A DNA stretch of 64,000 nucleotides from Conexibacter sp. DBS9H8. Its GTDB lineage: Bacteria; Actinomycetota; Thermoleophilia; Solirubrobacterales; Solirubrobacteraceae. Below the pieces are notes generated by a model, which was not told where the DNA came from, made no database searches, and was given only the letters and a program-made list of their open reading frames with translations. The translations under genes and the position numbers were made by a program. Shown one piece after another: positions 1 to 11,094 of the stretch. Location of the stretch: assembly GCF_023330685.1 (NCBI RefSeq), contig NZ_CP097128.1, forward strand, positions 1,550,001 through 1,614,000, in the 5' to 3' direction. Position 1 is the first letter of the stretch; every line of letters starts with the position of its first letter.

Positions 1-507
1 TCGGTGCTGAGTGCCGGTGAGCTGCTGCGGGTCCCGTGCGACCTCGACCTCGCCGATGCCGAGGACGCCGACGAGGCCCGCGAGCTGTACGGCGCGCAGG
101 CGCGCACGCTCCGGGACGCGGTGCTGTCCGCCGACGTCGTCCTCGCGGTCTGGCGGGAGCCGCTGCAGCGGCTCGCCGGGCGGGTGATCGAGATCGATCA
201 CCGCGTCAACCTCGACCTTGCGCTGCCGAAACCGCGGCTGTTGCCGACGGCGCTGATCGCCCCGGACCTGCAACTGCTCGTCACCGCCGTGACGAGTCCG
301 CGCACGCTCGCGGAGGGCCGCCCGCCCCTGGGGATCGTCTGTGCCCAGCAGGACGTCACGAAGATCTACCCGCTCCAGGAGGATCCCGAGGCCTGCGTCG
401 TCGACTTCCTCGACTACTCGGCGAACCGTGCCCGGCGTCTCGCCGAGCGGCTCGCCCACCAGGAGGCGTCGGTCGAGCGGTTCCTCGAGATCAGCGACGC
501 CGCCTGA
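1..507 (+). CDS. Hypothetical protein, 5' end outside the window
   Basis: The frame is open at the left edge, so at least 168 residues of the C-terminal part are present; a GTG at position 4 is a possible but unproven start. I do not recognise the family. The visible part is acidic and leucine/alanine-rich with no membrane segment or cysteine cluster, and ends in a probable helix rich in Arg, Ala and Glu. It lies upstream of a convergent small membrane protein gene. No function is proposed. Codon use (strong G/C at third positions) is that of the neighbouring core genes, which supports it being real coding sequence. Confidence 0.6.
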   Translation, partial: SVLSAGELLRVPCDLDLADAEDADEARELYGAQARTLRDAVLSADVVLAVWREPLQRLAGRVIEIDHRVNLDLALPKPRLLPTALIAPDLQLLVTAVTSPRTLAEGRPPLGIVCAQQDVTKIYPLQEDPEACVVDFLDYSANRARRLAERLAHQEASVERFLEISDAA

Positions 508-555
508 ACCCCCGGGGTCCCGACGGCGTCCGGCGGCGGCACCGGAGGACGACGG

Positions 556-897
556 TCAGTGGTGGGAGGGGCCGTGTCCCGGCGAGGGGACCGGCGTGCG
601 TCGCGGATCGCGGACCGGTCGGCGATCGCGGTTGGGAACCTTGTCGGCGAGCCGCCCGGGCTCGCGTAGCCGCACACTCGACTGCTCGGCATCGGGGAGG
701 GGCAGGCCGCCCCCCGGCCAGCCCCGGGGGTCAGGACGACTGTTGGGCAGGTTGCCCCAGCCGTCGTCGGAGCCGCTGTCCTGATCCGTCGGAGGGTCGC
801 CGTCGTCACGCAACGTGGGAAGCATCAGGATTCCCACGGCGATGAAGCCGACGAGATGGATCCCGAACATCCAGGCGAGGAGCTCGAACTCCGACAT
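556..897 (-). CDS. Small single-pass membrane protein
   Basis: A 113-residue protein. I chose the ATG at 895-897 (MSEFELLAWMFGIHL) because the hydrophobic segment at about residues 5-26 follows immediately; an upstream in-frame start at 969 would add an unrelated 24-residue leader. After the membrane helix the chain is hydrophilic, rich in Asp, Pro, Gly and Arg and probably disordered. It has no recognised domain. It stands alone, convergent with the first gene and divergent from the bL25 gene. It may be a lineage-specific envelope protein; function unknown. Confidence 0.55.
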   Translation of the reverse strand: MSEFELLAWMFGIHLVGFIAVGILMLPTLRDDGDPPTDQDSGSDDGWGNLPNSRPDPRGWPGGGLPLPDAEQSSVRLREPGRLADKVPNRDRRPVRDPRRTPVPSPGHGPSHH

Positions 898-1094
898 TTG
901 GAATAGGTTACATCCCGGGGGTAGGATTTGGCGAGGTTGGGACGACGGGACTGAGGTCACCGCCGCCACGCCCTGGCGCGGGCGATCACACAGCCGGCCA
1001 CGGGGGCGTTCGCGCCCCGGTCATGCCCCGGCCGCCACCCCTCGGCCCCGCCGCAGCGGCCCTCTGTGGGCGCCCGCTACCATCGACGCCTGTT

Positions 1095-1784
1095 ATGCCC
1101 GAATCGTCTTCATCCGCCCTGGCCGCAACGCCCCGCGAGCCGTCCAATTCGCGGGCCGTTCGCCGTCTGCGCCGGGAGGGTTTCGTCCCCGGAGTCGTCT
1201 ACGGAGGCGGCCAGGAGCCGGTCGCCTTCGCCGTCCACGAACGTGACCTGCGCCACACCCTCGCCCACGCCGGCGCGGTCATCGACCTCCAGCTCGAGGG
1301 GTCCACGCCGAGCCCGGTGGTGCTCAAGGACCTCGTCCGGCACCCGGTCACCGGCGTGACGACCCACCTCGACCTGCTCCGGGTCAACCTCAACGAGGCG
1401 ATCCAGACGCAGGTGACGATCGAACTCGCCGGCGCCGATGACGCGCCCGGCGTCAAGCAGGGCGGCATCCTCGAGCACATTCTCCGTGAGGTCACCGTCG
1501 AGGCGCTTCCGAGCGACATCCCCGACGCGCTCGTGCTCGACGTCTCAGCCCTCAAGGTCGGTGCGACCGTCGCTCTCAGCGCGATCGTCGCCCCGGACGG
1601 CGTCACGATCCTCGGGGACATGGACGCTCCGGTCGCCACGATCAGCGCGTCCCGGGCCAGTCGCGCCACCGGCGGCGATGACGAGATCGAGACCGAGACT
1701 GAGCTCGTCGGTGAGGCTGAGGCGGACGCCGACGCGGCCACCGAGGGCGACGAGCCCACGGCCGGCGAGGACGCCGCCGCCTAG
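1095..1784 (+). CDS. rplY: Ribosomal protein bL25, Ctc (TL5) type
   Basis: Binds 5S rRNA in the large ribosomal subunit. The 229-residue product has the bL25 core (SRAVRRLRREGFVPGVVYGG near residues 20-40, then the 5S-binding beta-barrel) followed by the C-terminal beta domain of the long Ctc/TL5 form and an acidic Glu/Asp/Ala tail of about 40 residues. I start at ATG 1095: the earlier in-frame ATG at 1023 adds a Pro/Ala-rich leader not seen in the family. A TACCAT hexamer at 1078-1083 lies 11 nt before this ATG and could be a -10 element. It heads a co-directional run with pth and mfd, an arrangement common in Gram-positive bacteria. Confidence 0.93.
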   Translation: MPESSSSALAATPREPSNSRAVRRLRREGFVPGVVYGGGQEPVAFAVHERDLRHTLAHAGAVIDLQLEGSTPSPVVLKDLVRHPVTGVTTHLDLLRVNLNEAIQTQVTIELAGADDAPGVKQGGILEHILREVTVEALPSDIPDALVLDVSALKVGATVALSAIVAPDGVTILGDMDAPVATISASRASRATGGDDEIETETELVGEAEADADAATEGDEPTAGEDAAA

Positions 1785-1850
1785 GCGGCGACTCGTCGCG
1801 ACCCGTCGGCTCCGCCTGACGCCCGCGACTCGCTCATCACCGCCTCGTCC

Positions 1851-2468
1851 GTGCCCGCGCGACCGAGCCATCCGGTCAGCTGGCTGATCGTCGGCCTCGG
1901 CAACCCGGGTGCCCAGTATCAGGGCACCCCGCACAACGTCGGCTTCGTCGTCGCCGAGCGACTTCGTGACGAGTGGGGGATGCCCAGTCCCCAGTCGCGC
2001 TATCGCGGTCTCATCAGCATCGGGACGGCGGCGATCCGGCCCGGCGCCATCCCCGGGGCGCCGGCGCGAGGTCCCGCGGTCGCGATTCTCTGCCCCCAGA
2101 CCTACATGAACGACTCGGGCGCGAGCGTCGGCCCGGCCCGCGGTGAGCTTCGGGTCCCGCCCGAGCGGGTCCTCGTCCTCCACGACGAGATCGACACACC
2201 GTTTGGCGAGGTACGGACGAAGTTCGGTGGCGGGCTCGCCGGACACAACGGCCTCAAGTCGATCTCCCGGGCGCTCGGCACCCGAGACTTTCCCCGCGTC
2301 CGGCTCGGGGTCGGACGGCCGAACAGCACCGATCCGGACGTCGTCGCCGCCTACGTGCTCGGCCGCTTCCGTCAGCCCGCGGACGCGGTCGCTGACCTCG
2401 TCGACGCCGGCGTCGCCGCGGCCACCGCGCTGATCGCGGCCGCCGAAGCCGCTCCCGACGACGCCTAG
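1851..2468 (+). CDS. pth: Peptidyl-tRNA hydrolase
   Basis: Releases peptides from prematurely dissociated peptidyl-tRNAs so that the tRNA can be recycled; cytosolic. The 205-residue product opens with the family signature: LIVGLGNPG, YQGTPHNVGF with the catalytic His, then PQTYMNDSG, and FGGGLAGHNGLKSI with the substrate-binding Asn. Length is slightly over the usual 185-195 owing to a short N-terminal leader and a Gly/Pro-rich insertion near residue 65. GTG 1851 is the start; there is no strong ribosome site. It lies 66 bp after rplY and 14 bp before mfd. Confidence 0.95.
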   Translation: MPARPSHPVSWLIVGLGNPGAQYQGTPHNVGFVVAERLRDEWGMPSPQSRYRGLISIGTAAIRPGAIPGAPARGPAVAILCPQTYMNDSGASVGPARGELRVPPERVLVLHDEIDTPFGEVRTKFGGGLAGHNGLKSISRALGTRDFPRVRLGVGRPNSTDPDVVAAYVLGRFRQPADAVADLVDAGVAAATALIAAAEAAPDDA

Positions 2469-2482
2469 ACTGAGCAGAGCCG

Positions 2483-5400
2483 ATGCTCGCCGAGCTGCTC
2501 GATCACGCCGACCGCGATCCCCAGACGGCCCGGCTGGCCACCGACGGTGGACGTGCCTTCGTCTCCGGGGTCCTGCGGCCCTACCTGATCGCCGCGCTCG
2601 CCCACCGCGACCCCTCGACGCCGATGCTCGTCGTCGCCGGCGACGACCGTCAGGCACGGGACCTCGCCGCGAGCCTGCGGGCCTGGCTCGCCCCGCGCAC
2701 CGTCCGCTACTACCCGACCCGCGGGGTGACCTATGAGTCGCACCTCAACCCGCCCGCTCACCTGATCGGCCAGCGGATCGCTGCCCTCGACGCCCTACTC
2801 GACCCGGCCGGCGACCGCGCACCGGTCGTCGTCGTCTCCGCTGTCGCGCTCGCCGAAAAGGTTCCCGACCCGAGCCTGCGCCCGCACGGGTTCACCGTCG
2901 CCAGCGGCGAGCTCATCGACCTCGAGGAGACCGCCGCCGACCTCGTCGCCGCCGGCTACGAGCGCGTCGACCAGGTGGAGGACCGGGGCCAGTTCGCAGT
3001 CCGCGGGGACATCCTCGACGTGTTCCCCTCCACCGAGGACCGCGCCGTCCGGGTCGATCTGTTCGGGGACGAGGTGGAGAGCATCCGTGCCTTCTCGACC
3101 TTCACCCAGCGCAGCCTCGAAACGCTTGAGCGGGTGGAGATCGCCCCCGCCGCCGAGCTCACCCTCGAATACCGCGAGCTCGCCGAGCTCGCCGCCGAGG
3201 ACGACAACCGGCCCGACATCACCGAGCTGCTGCCGACCGAGGATTTCCGCGCCTTCCTCGAGCTCACCGACGCCCCGGTGATCCTCGCCGCCGAGGAGGA
3301 GCTCGCCCCCGCGCTCGCCGACCACTTCCAGGACGTCAGCGCCGCCTTCCACGACCGTGACGCCCACCATCTCTACCTCGCGCCCGAGACGGTCAGCGCC
3401 GAGATCGACCGTCGCGCCCGGATCCGTCTCTCCAGCCTCGAGCAGGACCAGCCCTTCAGCTTCCGCGCCCAGGCGGCCGACATCGCCGCCCGCGGGATCG
3501 CCGCCGCCGAGCCGGAATTGGAGAAGCTGACCCGCAGCGGCTACCGGACCGTCATCGTCTGGCCCAACCGGGGCGAGGGCGAGCGCGCCGCCTACAACCT
3601 CGGGCGGCTCAAGGTCGCCTGGCTGGCGACCGGAACGGGTGGAGCTGATGCCGGTCTCGGTGGACCGGCAGCAGCCCGGGCGCCCCTGTCCTTCGCCCAC
3701 GGCCGCCTGCGCGAGGGGTTCATCGCCCCCCAGTTCGAGCTCGCGGTGATCCCCGAGCACCGGCTCTTCCGCCGCCGTCAGGCGGGTGAGGGGCCCGGCC
3801 GAATCGGCCGGCGGGGGGCGCTGCGGTCCTTCACGGAGCTGCGGACCGGCGACCTGATCGTCCACGAGGACCACGGGATCGCCCGCTTCGGTGGCTTTGA
3901 CACCAAGACGGTCGCCGGGGTGACCCGCGACTACCTCACCCTCGAGTATGCCGGCTCAGACCGGGTGTTCATGCCCGTCGACCAGCTCGCGAAGATCAGC
4001 CGCTACGTCGGCGGGGCGGGCGTCAGCCTGTCCAAGCTGGGCGGCAAGTCCTGGGAGACGGTCAAGTCGCGGGCGCGCAAGGCCGCCCGGGAGCTCGCCG
4101 GCGAGCTGCTCAACCTGTACGCCGAACGCAAGCGCCGCGAAGGGTTCGCCTTCTCGCCCGACACCGACTGGCAGCGGGCGTTCGAGGACGCCTTCGCCTA
4201 CACCGAGACCCCCGATCAGCGTGACGCGATCGAGTTCGTCAAGGCGGACATGGAGGCGCCGCGGCCGATGGACCGGCTGATCTGCGGTGACGTCGGCTAC
4301 GGCAAGACCGAGGTCGCGCTGCGGGCGGCGTTCAAGGCGGTGCAGGACAACAAGCAGGTGATGGTGCTCGTGCCGACGACGATCCTCGCCCAGCAGCACT
4401 TCGGCACCTTCTCCGAACGGCTCAAGGACTATCCGGTGCGGATCGAGCACGTCTCGCGCTTCCGGCCGGCCGCCGAGCAGAAGGCGGCGATCGAGGCGTT
4501 CTCCGCCGGGCAGGTCGACATCCTCATCGGCACCCACCGGCTGTTGAGCCGGGACGTGCGTGCCAAGGATCTCGGGCTGCTCGTCGTCGATGAGGAGCAG
4601 CGCTTCGGCGTCAAGCAGAAGGAGCTGCTGCGCCAGATGAAGCTGAAGGTCGACGTGATCGCGATGTCGGCCACCCCGATCCCGCGGACCTTGCAGATGT
4701 CGCTGGCGGGGATCCGCGACATCACGGTGATCGAGACCGCCCCGGAGGGCCGCCGCCCCGTGAAGACCTACGTCGGCGAGTACGACGAGGCACTCGTCAA
4801 GGGCGCGCTGCTGCGCGAGAAGGCCCGCGGCGGCCAGGCGTTCTTCCTCCACAACCGGGTCGAGGACATCGACGAGGTCGCCGTCCGGCTGCGTGGCCTG
4901 TGCCCGGAGATGTCCTTCACCGTCGCCCACGGGCAGATGGAGGAGGGCGAACTCGAGCGCCAGATGATGGCGTTCCTGCGCGGCGAGGCGGACGTGCTCG
5001 TGGCGACGTCGATCATCGAATCGGGGATCGACATCCCCCAGGCGAACACGTTGATCGTCGAACGGGCCGACACCTTCGGCCTCTCCCAGCTCTACCAGAT
5101 CCGTGGCCGCGTCGGCCGCTCGCGTGAGCGGGCCTACGCCTACCTGCTGTACCCGTCAGCGGCGACGCTGACCGCCGACGCCGGCCAGCGTCTCGCCGCC
5201 CTCAGCGACTACACCGAGCTCGGCGCCGGATTCAAGGTGGCCATGCGCGACCTCGAGATCCGCGGGGCGGGCAACCTGCTCGGGGACGAGCAGTCCGGGC
5301 ATGTCGCCGCGCTCGGGTTCGAGCTCTACATGCAGATGCTCGACGACGCCGTCCAGGCGCTGTCGGGCGTCGACGGGGAGGACGGTGAGGCCGACTGGGA

Positions 5401-5908
5401 GCCCGTCCGCCTCGACGTCAACGTCGACGCCTACGTGCCGGCTGCCTACATCCCCTATGAGCAGGCGAAGGTGGACGTGCACCGGCGGATCGCCGGGGCG
5501 CGTGAGGTGGCCGACCTTGGGCTCCTCTCCGACGAGCTCGTCGACCGGTTCGGGCCGATCCCCGAGCCGCTGGAGAACCTCATCTCCCTGCAGATCGCCC
5601 GGATCAAGCTGGGCCAGGCCGGGGTCGACAGCGTCTCCCTCCGCCAGGGCCGACTCGCCGTCGCACCGGTCGGCCTCACCTCCGCCCAGGCCAAGGCGCT
5701 GCGCGCCGAGATTCCGGCGGCCGTGTACGAGTCGGGCCGCTCCCAGCTGTCGGTCCGGGTCGGGGACGCCGGCGCGAACCAGATCACCGCCGCCCAGTTC
5801 CCCGCGGTGCTCGGGGTCGCCGACGCGCTGCTCGGATTGTTGCGGGCGGGTGCCGAGGAGGCCGATGCGGCCCCCGCCGAGCGGGCCCAGGCGTTAACAA
5901 CTTCGTAA
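2483..5908 (+). CDS. mfd: Transcription-repair coupling factor Mfd
   Basis: ATP-dependent translocase that removes RNA polymerase stalled at DNA lesions and recruits UvrA. The 1141-residue length matches the family (about 1150). In order: UvrB-like N-terminal domains with RYYPTRGVTYESHLNPP; the CarD-like RNA polymerase interaction domain (GDLIVHEDHGIARFGGFD, near residue 455); RecG-type helicase with Walker A GDVGYGKTE (near residue 605), DEEQ box VVDEEQRFGVKQ, and motif VI QIRGRVGRSRERAYAY; then the C-terminal TRCF domain. It starts at ATG 2483, 14 bp after pth, and is probably cotranscribed with it. Confidence 0.97.
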   Translation: MLAELLDHADRDPQTARLATDGGRAFVSGVLRPYLIAALAHRDPSTPMLVVAGDDRQARDLAASLRAWLAPRTVRYYPTRGVTYESHLNPPAHLIGQRIAALDALLDPAGDRAPVVVVSAVALAEKVPDPSLRPHGFTVASGELIDLEETAADLVAAGYERVDQVEDRGQFAVRGDILDVFPSTEDRAVRVDLFGDEVESIRAFSTFTQRSLETLERVEIAPAAELTLEYRELAELAAEDDNRPDITELLPTEDFRAFLELTDAPVILAAEEELAPALADHFQDVSAAFHDRDAHHLYLAPETVSAEIDRRARIRLSSLEQDQPFSFRAQAADIAARGIAAAEPELEKLTRSGYRTVIVWPNRGEGERAAYNLGRLKVAWLATGTGGADAGLGGPAAARAPLSFAHGRLREGFIAPQFELAVIPEHRLFRRRQAGEGPGRIGRRGALRSFTELRTGDLIVHEDHGIARFGGFDTKTVAGVTRDYLTLEYAGSDRVFMPVDQLAKISRYVGGAGVSLSKLGGKSWETVKSRARKAARELAGELLNLYAERKRREGFAFSPDTDWQRAFEDAFAYTETPDQRDAIEFVKADMEAPRPMDRLICGDVGYGKTEVALRAAFKAVQDNKQVMVLVPTTILAQQHFGTFSERLKDYPVRIEHVSRFRPAAEQKAAIEAFSAGQVDILIGTHRLLSRDVRAKDLGLLVVDEEQRFGVKQKELLRQMKLKVDVIAMSATPIPRTLQMSLAGIRDITVIETAPEGRRPVKTYVGEYDEALVKGALLREKARGGQAFFLHNRVEDIDEVAVRLRGLCPEMSFTVAHGQMEEGELERQMMAFLRGEADVLVATSIIESGIDIPQANTLIVERADTFGLSQLYQIRGRVGRSRERAYAYLLYPSAATLTADAGQRLAALSDYTELGAGFKVAMRDLEIRGAGNLLGDEQSGHVAALGFELYMQMLDDAVQALSGVDGEDGEADWEPVRLDVNVDAYVPAAYIPYEQAKVDVHRRIAGAREVADLGLLSDELVDRFGPIPEPLENLISLQIARIKLGQAGVDSVSLRQGRLAVAPVGLTSAQAKALRAEIPAAVYESGRSQLSVRVGDAGANQITAAQFPAVLGVADALLGLLRAGAEEADAAPAERAQALTTS

Positions 5909-5963
5909 GGAATCGGCGACCGCTGCGGACCCGTCGACGGCGGGGCCGCTACGATCCGCCCTC

Positions 5964-7193
5964 GTGAGAACGAAGATAATGCGGTATGTCACGGCGCTCG
6001 GCGCCGTTTTTGTTGTGATCGTCGCGGTGGCGGCGTGTGGCTCCTCGACCACGGTCCCCGCCTCTGACGTGGCGATGGTCGCCGGCAACCCGATCTCCAC
6101 CCAGGCGTTCAACCACTGGATGTACGTCGCGGAGAAGGGCAACGCCGCCCAGAGCGGCGGCCCGGTGATCGTCCCGACCGACCCGCCGAGCTTCACCGGC
6201 TGCATCGCTCAGGTGCGCGCTCAGATCGCCACCTACGCCAAGACGCCGGCGGCGACGATCCGCAACGACTGCAAGCTCCTCTTCGCCCAGCTCTCCAGCC
6301 AGGTGATGGACTTCCTGATCAAGGCCTACTGGTATCAGGGAACCGCCTACAAGGACGGCCTGCGCTACACGGCCGCCGACGCCGCCAAGGCGTATAAGAC
6401 CGCCAAGGCCCAGACGTTCCCGACGACCGCCCAGTACAAGGCGTTCCTCGTCGAGACCGGCGAGACCCCCCAGGACATCACCTTCCGCCTTCGCGTCAAC
6501 ACGCTCTTCCAGCGCCTGATCAGCCGTCAGGTCCCGAAGATCACCCCGGCCCGGATCAAGCAGTACTACGCGAGCCACCAGAGCCAGTTCGGCAGCCCCG
6601 AGTCCCGCAACGTCAAGCTGATCCAGACGAGCTCACTGAGCACGATCGACGCGGCGCTCGCGGCGGTCAAGGCGGGCCGCAGCTGGGCGAGCGTCGCCAA
6701 GCAGTACTCGACCAACAGCGCGAGCAAGGCGACCGGCGGCGTGATCACCGGCCTGCAGAGTGGGCAGGAGGAGGCCGCGGTCAACAAGGTGATCTTCTCC
6801 GCGCCGCTGAACAAGCTCGAGGGCCCGGTCAAGGGAACCTTCGGCTACTACCTCGTTGAGGTGACCAAGATCACCCCGGCGGTCACCCAGCCGCTGTCGA
6901 AGGTGACCGCGGAGATCAAGACCCTGCTCCAGCAGCAGTACGACACGGCCGCCCAGGCGAAGATCGACAAGACGGTCAAGGCTCAGTGGGGGCCGTCCAC
7001 CTACTGCCAGCCGGCCTACTCGATGGTCGACTGTCACGGCTACACGCCGCCGAAGACGACGACGGCTCCCTCGAGCGCCGCCGGCTCGACGGTGACGGCG
7101 CCGAGCAGCACGAGCACGAGTCCCGCCGGCTCGACGGTGACGGTCAACCCGGAGAGCGGCGCGACGACACCGTCACACACGAAGAAGAAGTAA
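5964..7193 (+). CDS. Parvulin-type peptidyl-prolyl isomerase lipoprotein (PrsA/SurA-like)
   Basis: Probable extracytoplasmic foldase. The N-terminus is a lipoprotein signal: MRTKIMRYVT, a hydrophobic stretch, then a lipobox ending VAAC (Cys near residue 22). A SurA-like helical region follows, then a parvulin domain (about residues 205-310: SPESRNVKLIQ, FGYYLVEVTKI). The C-terminus is a Ser/Thr/Pro-rich tail with repeats of AGSTVT, probably a cell-wall linker. Length is 409 residues. It starts at GTG 5964, 55 bp after mfd; TACGAT at 5950-5955 ends 8 nt before it, consistent with a leaderless promoter. Confidence 0.88.
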   Translation: MRTKIMRYVTALGAVFVVIVAVAACGSSTTVPASDVAMVAGNPISTQAFNHWMYVAEKGNAAQSGGPVIVPTDPPSFTGCIAQVRAQIATYAKTPAATIRNDCKLLFAQLSSQVMDFLIKAYWYQGTAYKDGLRYTAADAAKAYKTAKAQTFPTTAQYKAFLVETGETPQDITFRLRVNTLFQRLISRQVPKITPARIKQYYASHQSQFGSPESRNVKLIQTSSLSTIDAALAAVKAGRSWASVAKQYSTNSASKATGGVITGLQSGQEEAAVNKVIFSAPLNKLEGPVKGTFGYYLVEVTKITPAVTQPLSKVTAEIKTLLQQQYDTAAQAKIDKTVKAQWGPSTYCQPAYSMVDCHGYTPPKTTTAPSSAAGSTVTAPSSTSTSPAGSTVTVNPESGATTPSHTKKK

Positions 7194-7205
7194 CCTGCGC
7201 CCGCC

Positions 7206-9274
<2,069 letters not shown>

Positions 9275-9290
9275 GCCGCGGGCCGTGACG

Positions 9291-9360
9291 GGGGAGGAGC
9301 GCCGCGGCGGATGTCTGAATCGCGGGCGCGACCCCGGGGAGGAGCGCCGCGGCGGGTGTC
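9291..9360 (+). repeat. Two 25-bp direct repeats between eno and the ftsB-like gene
   Basis: The block starting GGGGAGGAGCGCCGCGGCGG occurs at 9291-9315 and again at 9336-9360 with one mismatch, a 45-bp period. Each copy contains a purine-rich GGGGAGGAG followed by the palindromic CCGCGG. The intergenic placement suggests a leader duplication. Confidence 0.7.
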
Positions 9361-9378
9361 GAAGGACACAGCGAGTCG

Positions 9379-9789
9379 ATGCCGCCCGCCCGTTCTGCTG
9401 CTGCCCGTTCACTGTCCCGAAGCGACCGCTCGGCGACGCGCGCCGGCTCGTCACCCCGGCCGCGGAGCGCTGCCGCGGCGGGCTTCGCGCCGCGGCGGGT
9501 CCGTTCCCGGGCGCCGTTGTCACGGATCCGCTGGGATCGGGCGGCCCGGGGCGGCATGATCGCCGTGCTCGCACTGATCGCCTACCTTTGGATCACCGGT
9601 CTGGCCGGGTTGCTGGCCCGCCACGCCCAGGCCGAGCGCGGCCTCGCCCAAGTCCACCGTCTCGCGGCCGAGAACCGGACGCTGTTGGCGGAGGAGCACG
9701 CACTCACCCAGCGGGCGACGATCCTCGCCCGGGCCCGTCAGCTCGGCATGGTCGGGCGCGGGGAGCAGTCCTTCATCATCACCCACTGA
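9379..9789 (+). CDS. FtsB/DivIC-like septum formation initiator
   Basis: Bitopic divisome protein of the FtsB/DivIC family. The 136-residue product has an Arg/Ala/Ser-rich cytoplasmic N-terminus, one membrane helix (about residues 60-78, MIAVLALIAYLWITGLAGLL), then a coiled coil (LAQVHRLAAENRTLLAEEHAL) and a short end with ARQLGMVGRGEQSFII, the usual -R-LGMV-P-E- element. The exact start is uncertain: 9379 is the first ATG in the open frame and 9556 is a minimal alternative. Position directly after eno supports the call. Confidence 0.85.
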   Translation: MPPARSAAARSLSRSDRSATRAGSSPRPRSAAAAGFAPRRVRSRAPLSRIRWDRAARGGMIAVLALIAYLWITGLAGLLARHAQAERGLAQVHRLAAENRTLLAEEHALTQRATILARARQLGMVGRGEQSFIITH

Positions 9790-9811
9790 GCCCGAGGCGG
9801 AGGCGCTCCTG

Positions 9812-10162
9812 ATGGAGCCGGAGATCGACTTCGAGGCGCTCGCGGTGCTCTGGGATGACGGGGATCGGCGGCTGCGGGCCGCCGACCCGGCCCAGCGGCG
9901 CCGGCTCGAGGTGGTGATCGATGCGGTCGTCGCCGAACTGCGCCGCCGGCTCGGTGCGCCGTTCTCAGCCGCAGCCCTCGGTGCGCTCTACCTCGAGGGA
10001 AATGACTGGTGCTTCGATCTCGCGACCCGGCTGATGCCCGAGCATCCCGAGGCCTGGGACATGCCGACGATCATCGGAGCGGCCTTCAGCCGCTACGTCC
10101 GGCGCGCCTACGATTACGGCGGTGGCCGCCGCCGGCTCCCGGAGGAGTCCGAGGGGAGCTGA
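9812..10162 (+). CDS. Conserved-looking hypothetical protein
   Basis: A 116-residue, mainly helical soluble protein starting at ATG 9812, 22 bp after the ftsB-like gene, so probably in the same operon. It has an acidic N-terminus (EIDFEALAVLWDDGDRRL), a central helix rich in Arg and Val, and a segment LYLEGNDWCFDLATRLMPE. No membrane segment or known motif is seen. The context suggests a lineage-specific partner of the divisome or enolase cluster, but that is inference. Confidence 0.7.
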   Translation: MEPEIDFEALAVLWDDGDRRLRAADPAQRRRLEVVIDAVVAELRRRLGAPFSAAALGALYLEGNDWCFDLATRLMPEHPEAWDMPTIIGAAFSRYVRRAYDYGGGRRRLPEESEGS

Positions 10163-10204
10163 GAGAGCCCGTCACAGGGCCCCGCTCCGCGCCCCCCGCG
10201 GCGC

Positions 10205-10843
10205 TCACTCGTCGTCGTCGCCGTCGGCCTCAGCGTCCGCCTCAGCCTCAGTGACGACGCGGCGGATGATGATCTGGTCCTCCTCGATCGTCACCTCGAC
10301 CGGCCGGTGGCCGGCCCAGTACTCGGCGTAGACGGGGTCGTCCTCGACGGCGGGGTCGAGCCACAGACCGTAGCCCTCCTCACCGTGGTCGAAGGTCGCC
10401 TCGAGCGGGCCGACGGGCTTCTTGCGCCGGGTCGTCCGTGTACCGCCGCGGCGACCGCGCCGCCGCTTGGGTTTGTCGTCCTCCTCGCCGTCGCTCTCGT
10501 CGTCCTCGCCGGCGGCGGCCTTGGCGGCGGCGGCTGCGGCGGCGGCCTCGGCGGCGGCCTCGGCGGCGGCGGCTTCCTCGGCGGCTCGGGCTTCGGCCTC
10601 GGCGTCAAGCTCAGCGGCGATCAGTGCGTCATCTTCGGCTCGCAAGTCGATTTCCTCATCGAAGTCGACGGTGATCTCGACGCCGTCGGGGTCGCCCCCG
10701 GGCTCGAGCGCCTGTTCACGCTTGAAGGCCTGGATCTGTTGCACGGTGACCTCGAGCTGATGGGCGATCCACGCGTCCGTGCGCCCTTGGCGCACCCAGC
10801 CACGGATCCGGTTCAGCTCCGGCCTCAAAGATTTTCTTGGCAT
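10205..10843 (-). CDS. HTH-like N-terminus, Ala-rich linker, conserved C-terminal domain; hypothetical
   Basis: A 212-residue protein read from ATG 10843 (MPRKSLRPELNRIRGWVRQG); a longer frame to 10945 would add an unlikely Arg/Gly/Pro leader. Residues 1-45 look like a small helix-turn-helix (GRTDAWIAHQLEVTVQQIQ), followed by an acidic block, an Ala/Glu coiled stretch, a basic patch KRRRGRRGG, and a compact C-terminal part (FDHGEEGYGLWLDPAVEDDP, YAEYWAGHRPVEVTI). The basic and acidic blocks suggest nucleic-acid association. It is convergent with the preceding gene. I do not know its function. Confidence 0.7.
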   Translation of the reverse strand: MPRKSLRPELNRIRGWVRQGRTDAWIAHQLEVTVQQIQAFKREQALEPGGDPDGVEITVDFDEEIDLRAEDDALIAAELDAEAEARAAEEAAAAEAAAEAAAAAAAAKAAAGEDDESDGEEDDKPKRRRGRRGGTRTTRRKKPVGPLEATFDHGEEGYGLWLDPAVEDDPVYAEYWAGHRPVEVTIEEDQIIIRRVVTEAEADAEADGDDDE

Positions 10844-10975
10844 TGAGAGCTGAGAATAGTCAAGGTCGCGCGGCCCGGCGCCCCGCCCGTCCCGCCGGGG
10901 CCGGCCCGGCGCCCTGTCGGCCGGGTTCCGGCGGCCCGAGCGCACCGGCTCGGCCGGCGCTGTCGGTACTGGCGG

Positions 10976-11005
10976 TTGTCAGCGCCCGGGCCGGGCCGGT
11001 ATGCT
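10976..11005 (+). promoter_or_regulatory. Sigma-A type promoter upstream of csrA
   Basis: TTGTCA at 10976-10981 and TATGCT at 11000-11005 are separated by 18 bp, a good match to the housekeeping consensus. The predicted start near 11012 would give an untranslated leader of about 80 nt before csrA. Confidence 0.5.
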
Positions 11006-11094
11006 CGCGCGAGGTTGCTGACTCGGCCGGGGTCGGTGCCGCAACCTGAGCGCACTGGTGCGCTGAGGGTTCACGTCGAGCAGGGAGGCAGCCA

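Noticed and set aside
3956..4930. Long open frame on the minus strand opposite mfd (similar ones opposite pth, the adenylate cyclase, the ThDP enzyme and MobF)
   Set aside because: In DNA of this GC content, stop codons are rare in the opposite frames. The plus-strand genes carry clear domain motifs and the antisense products show none.
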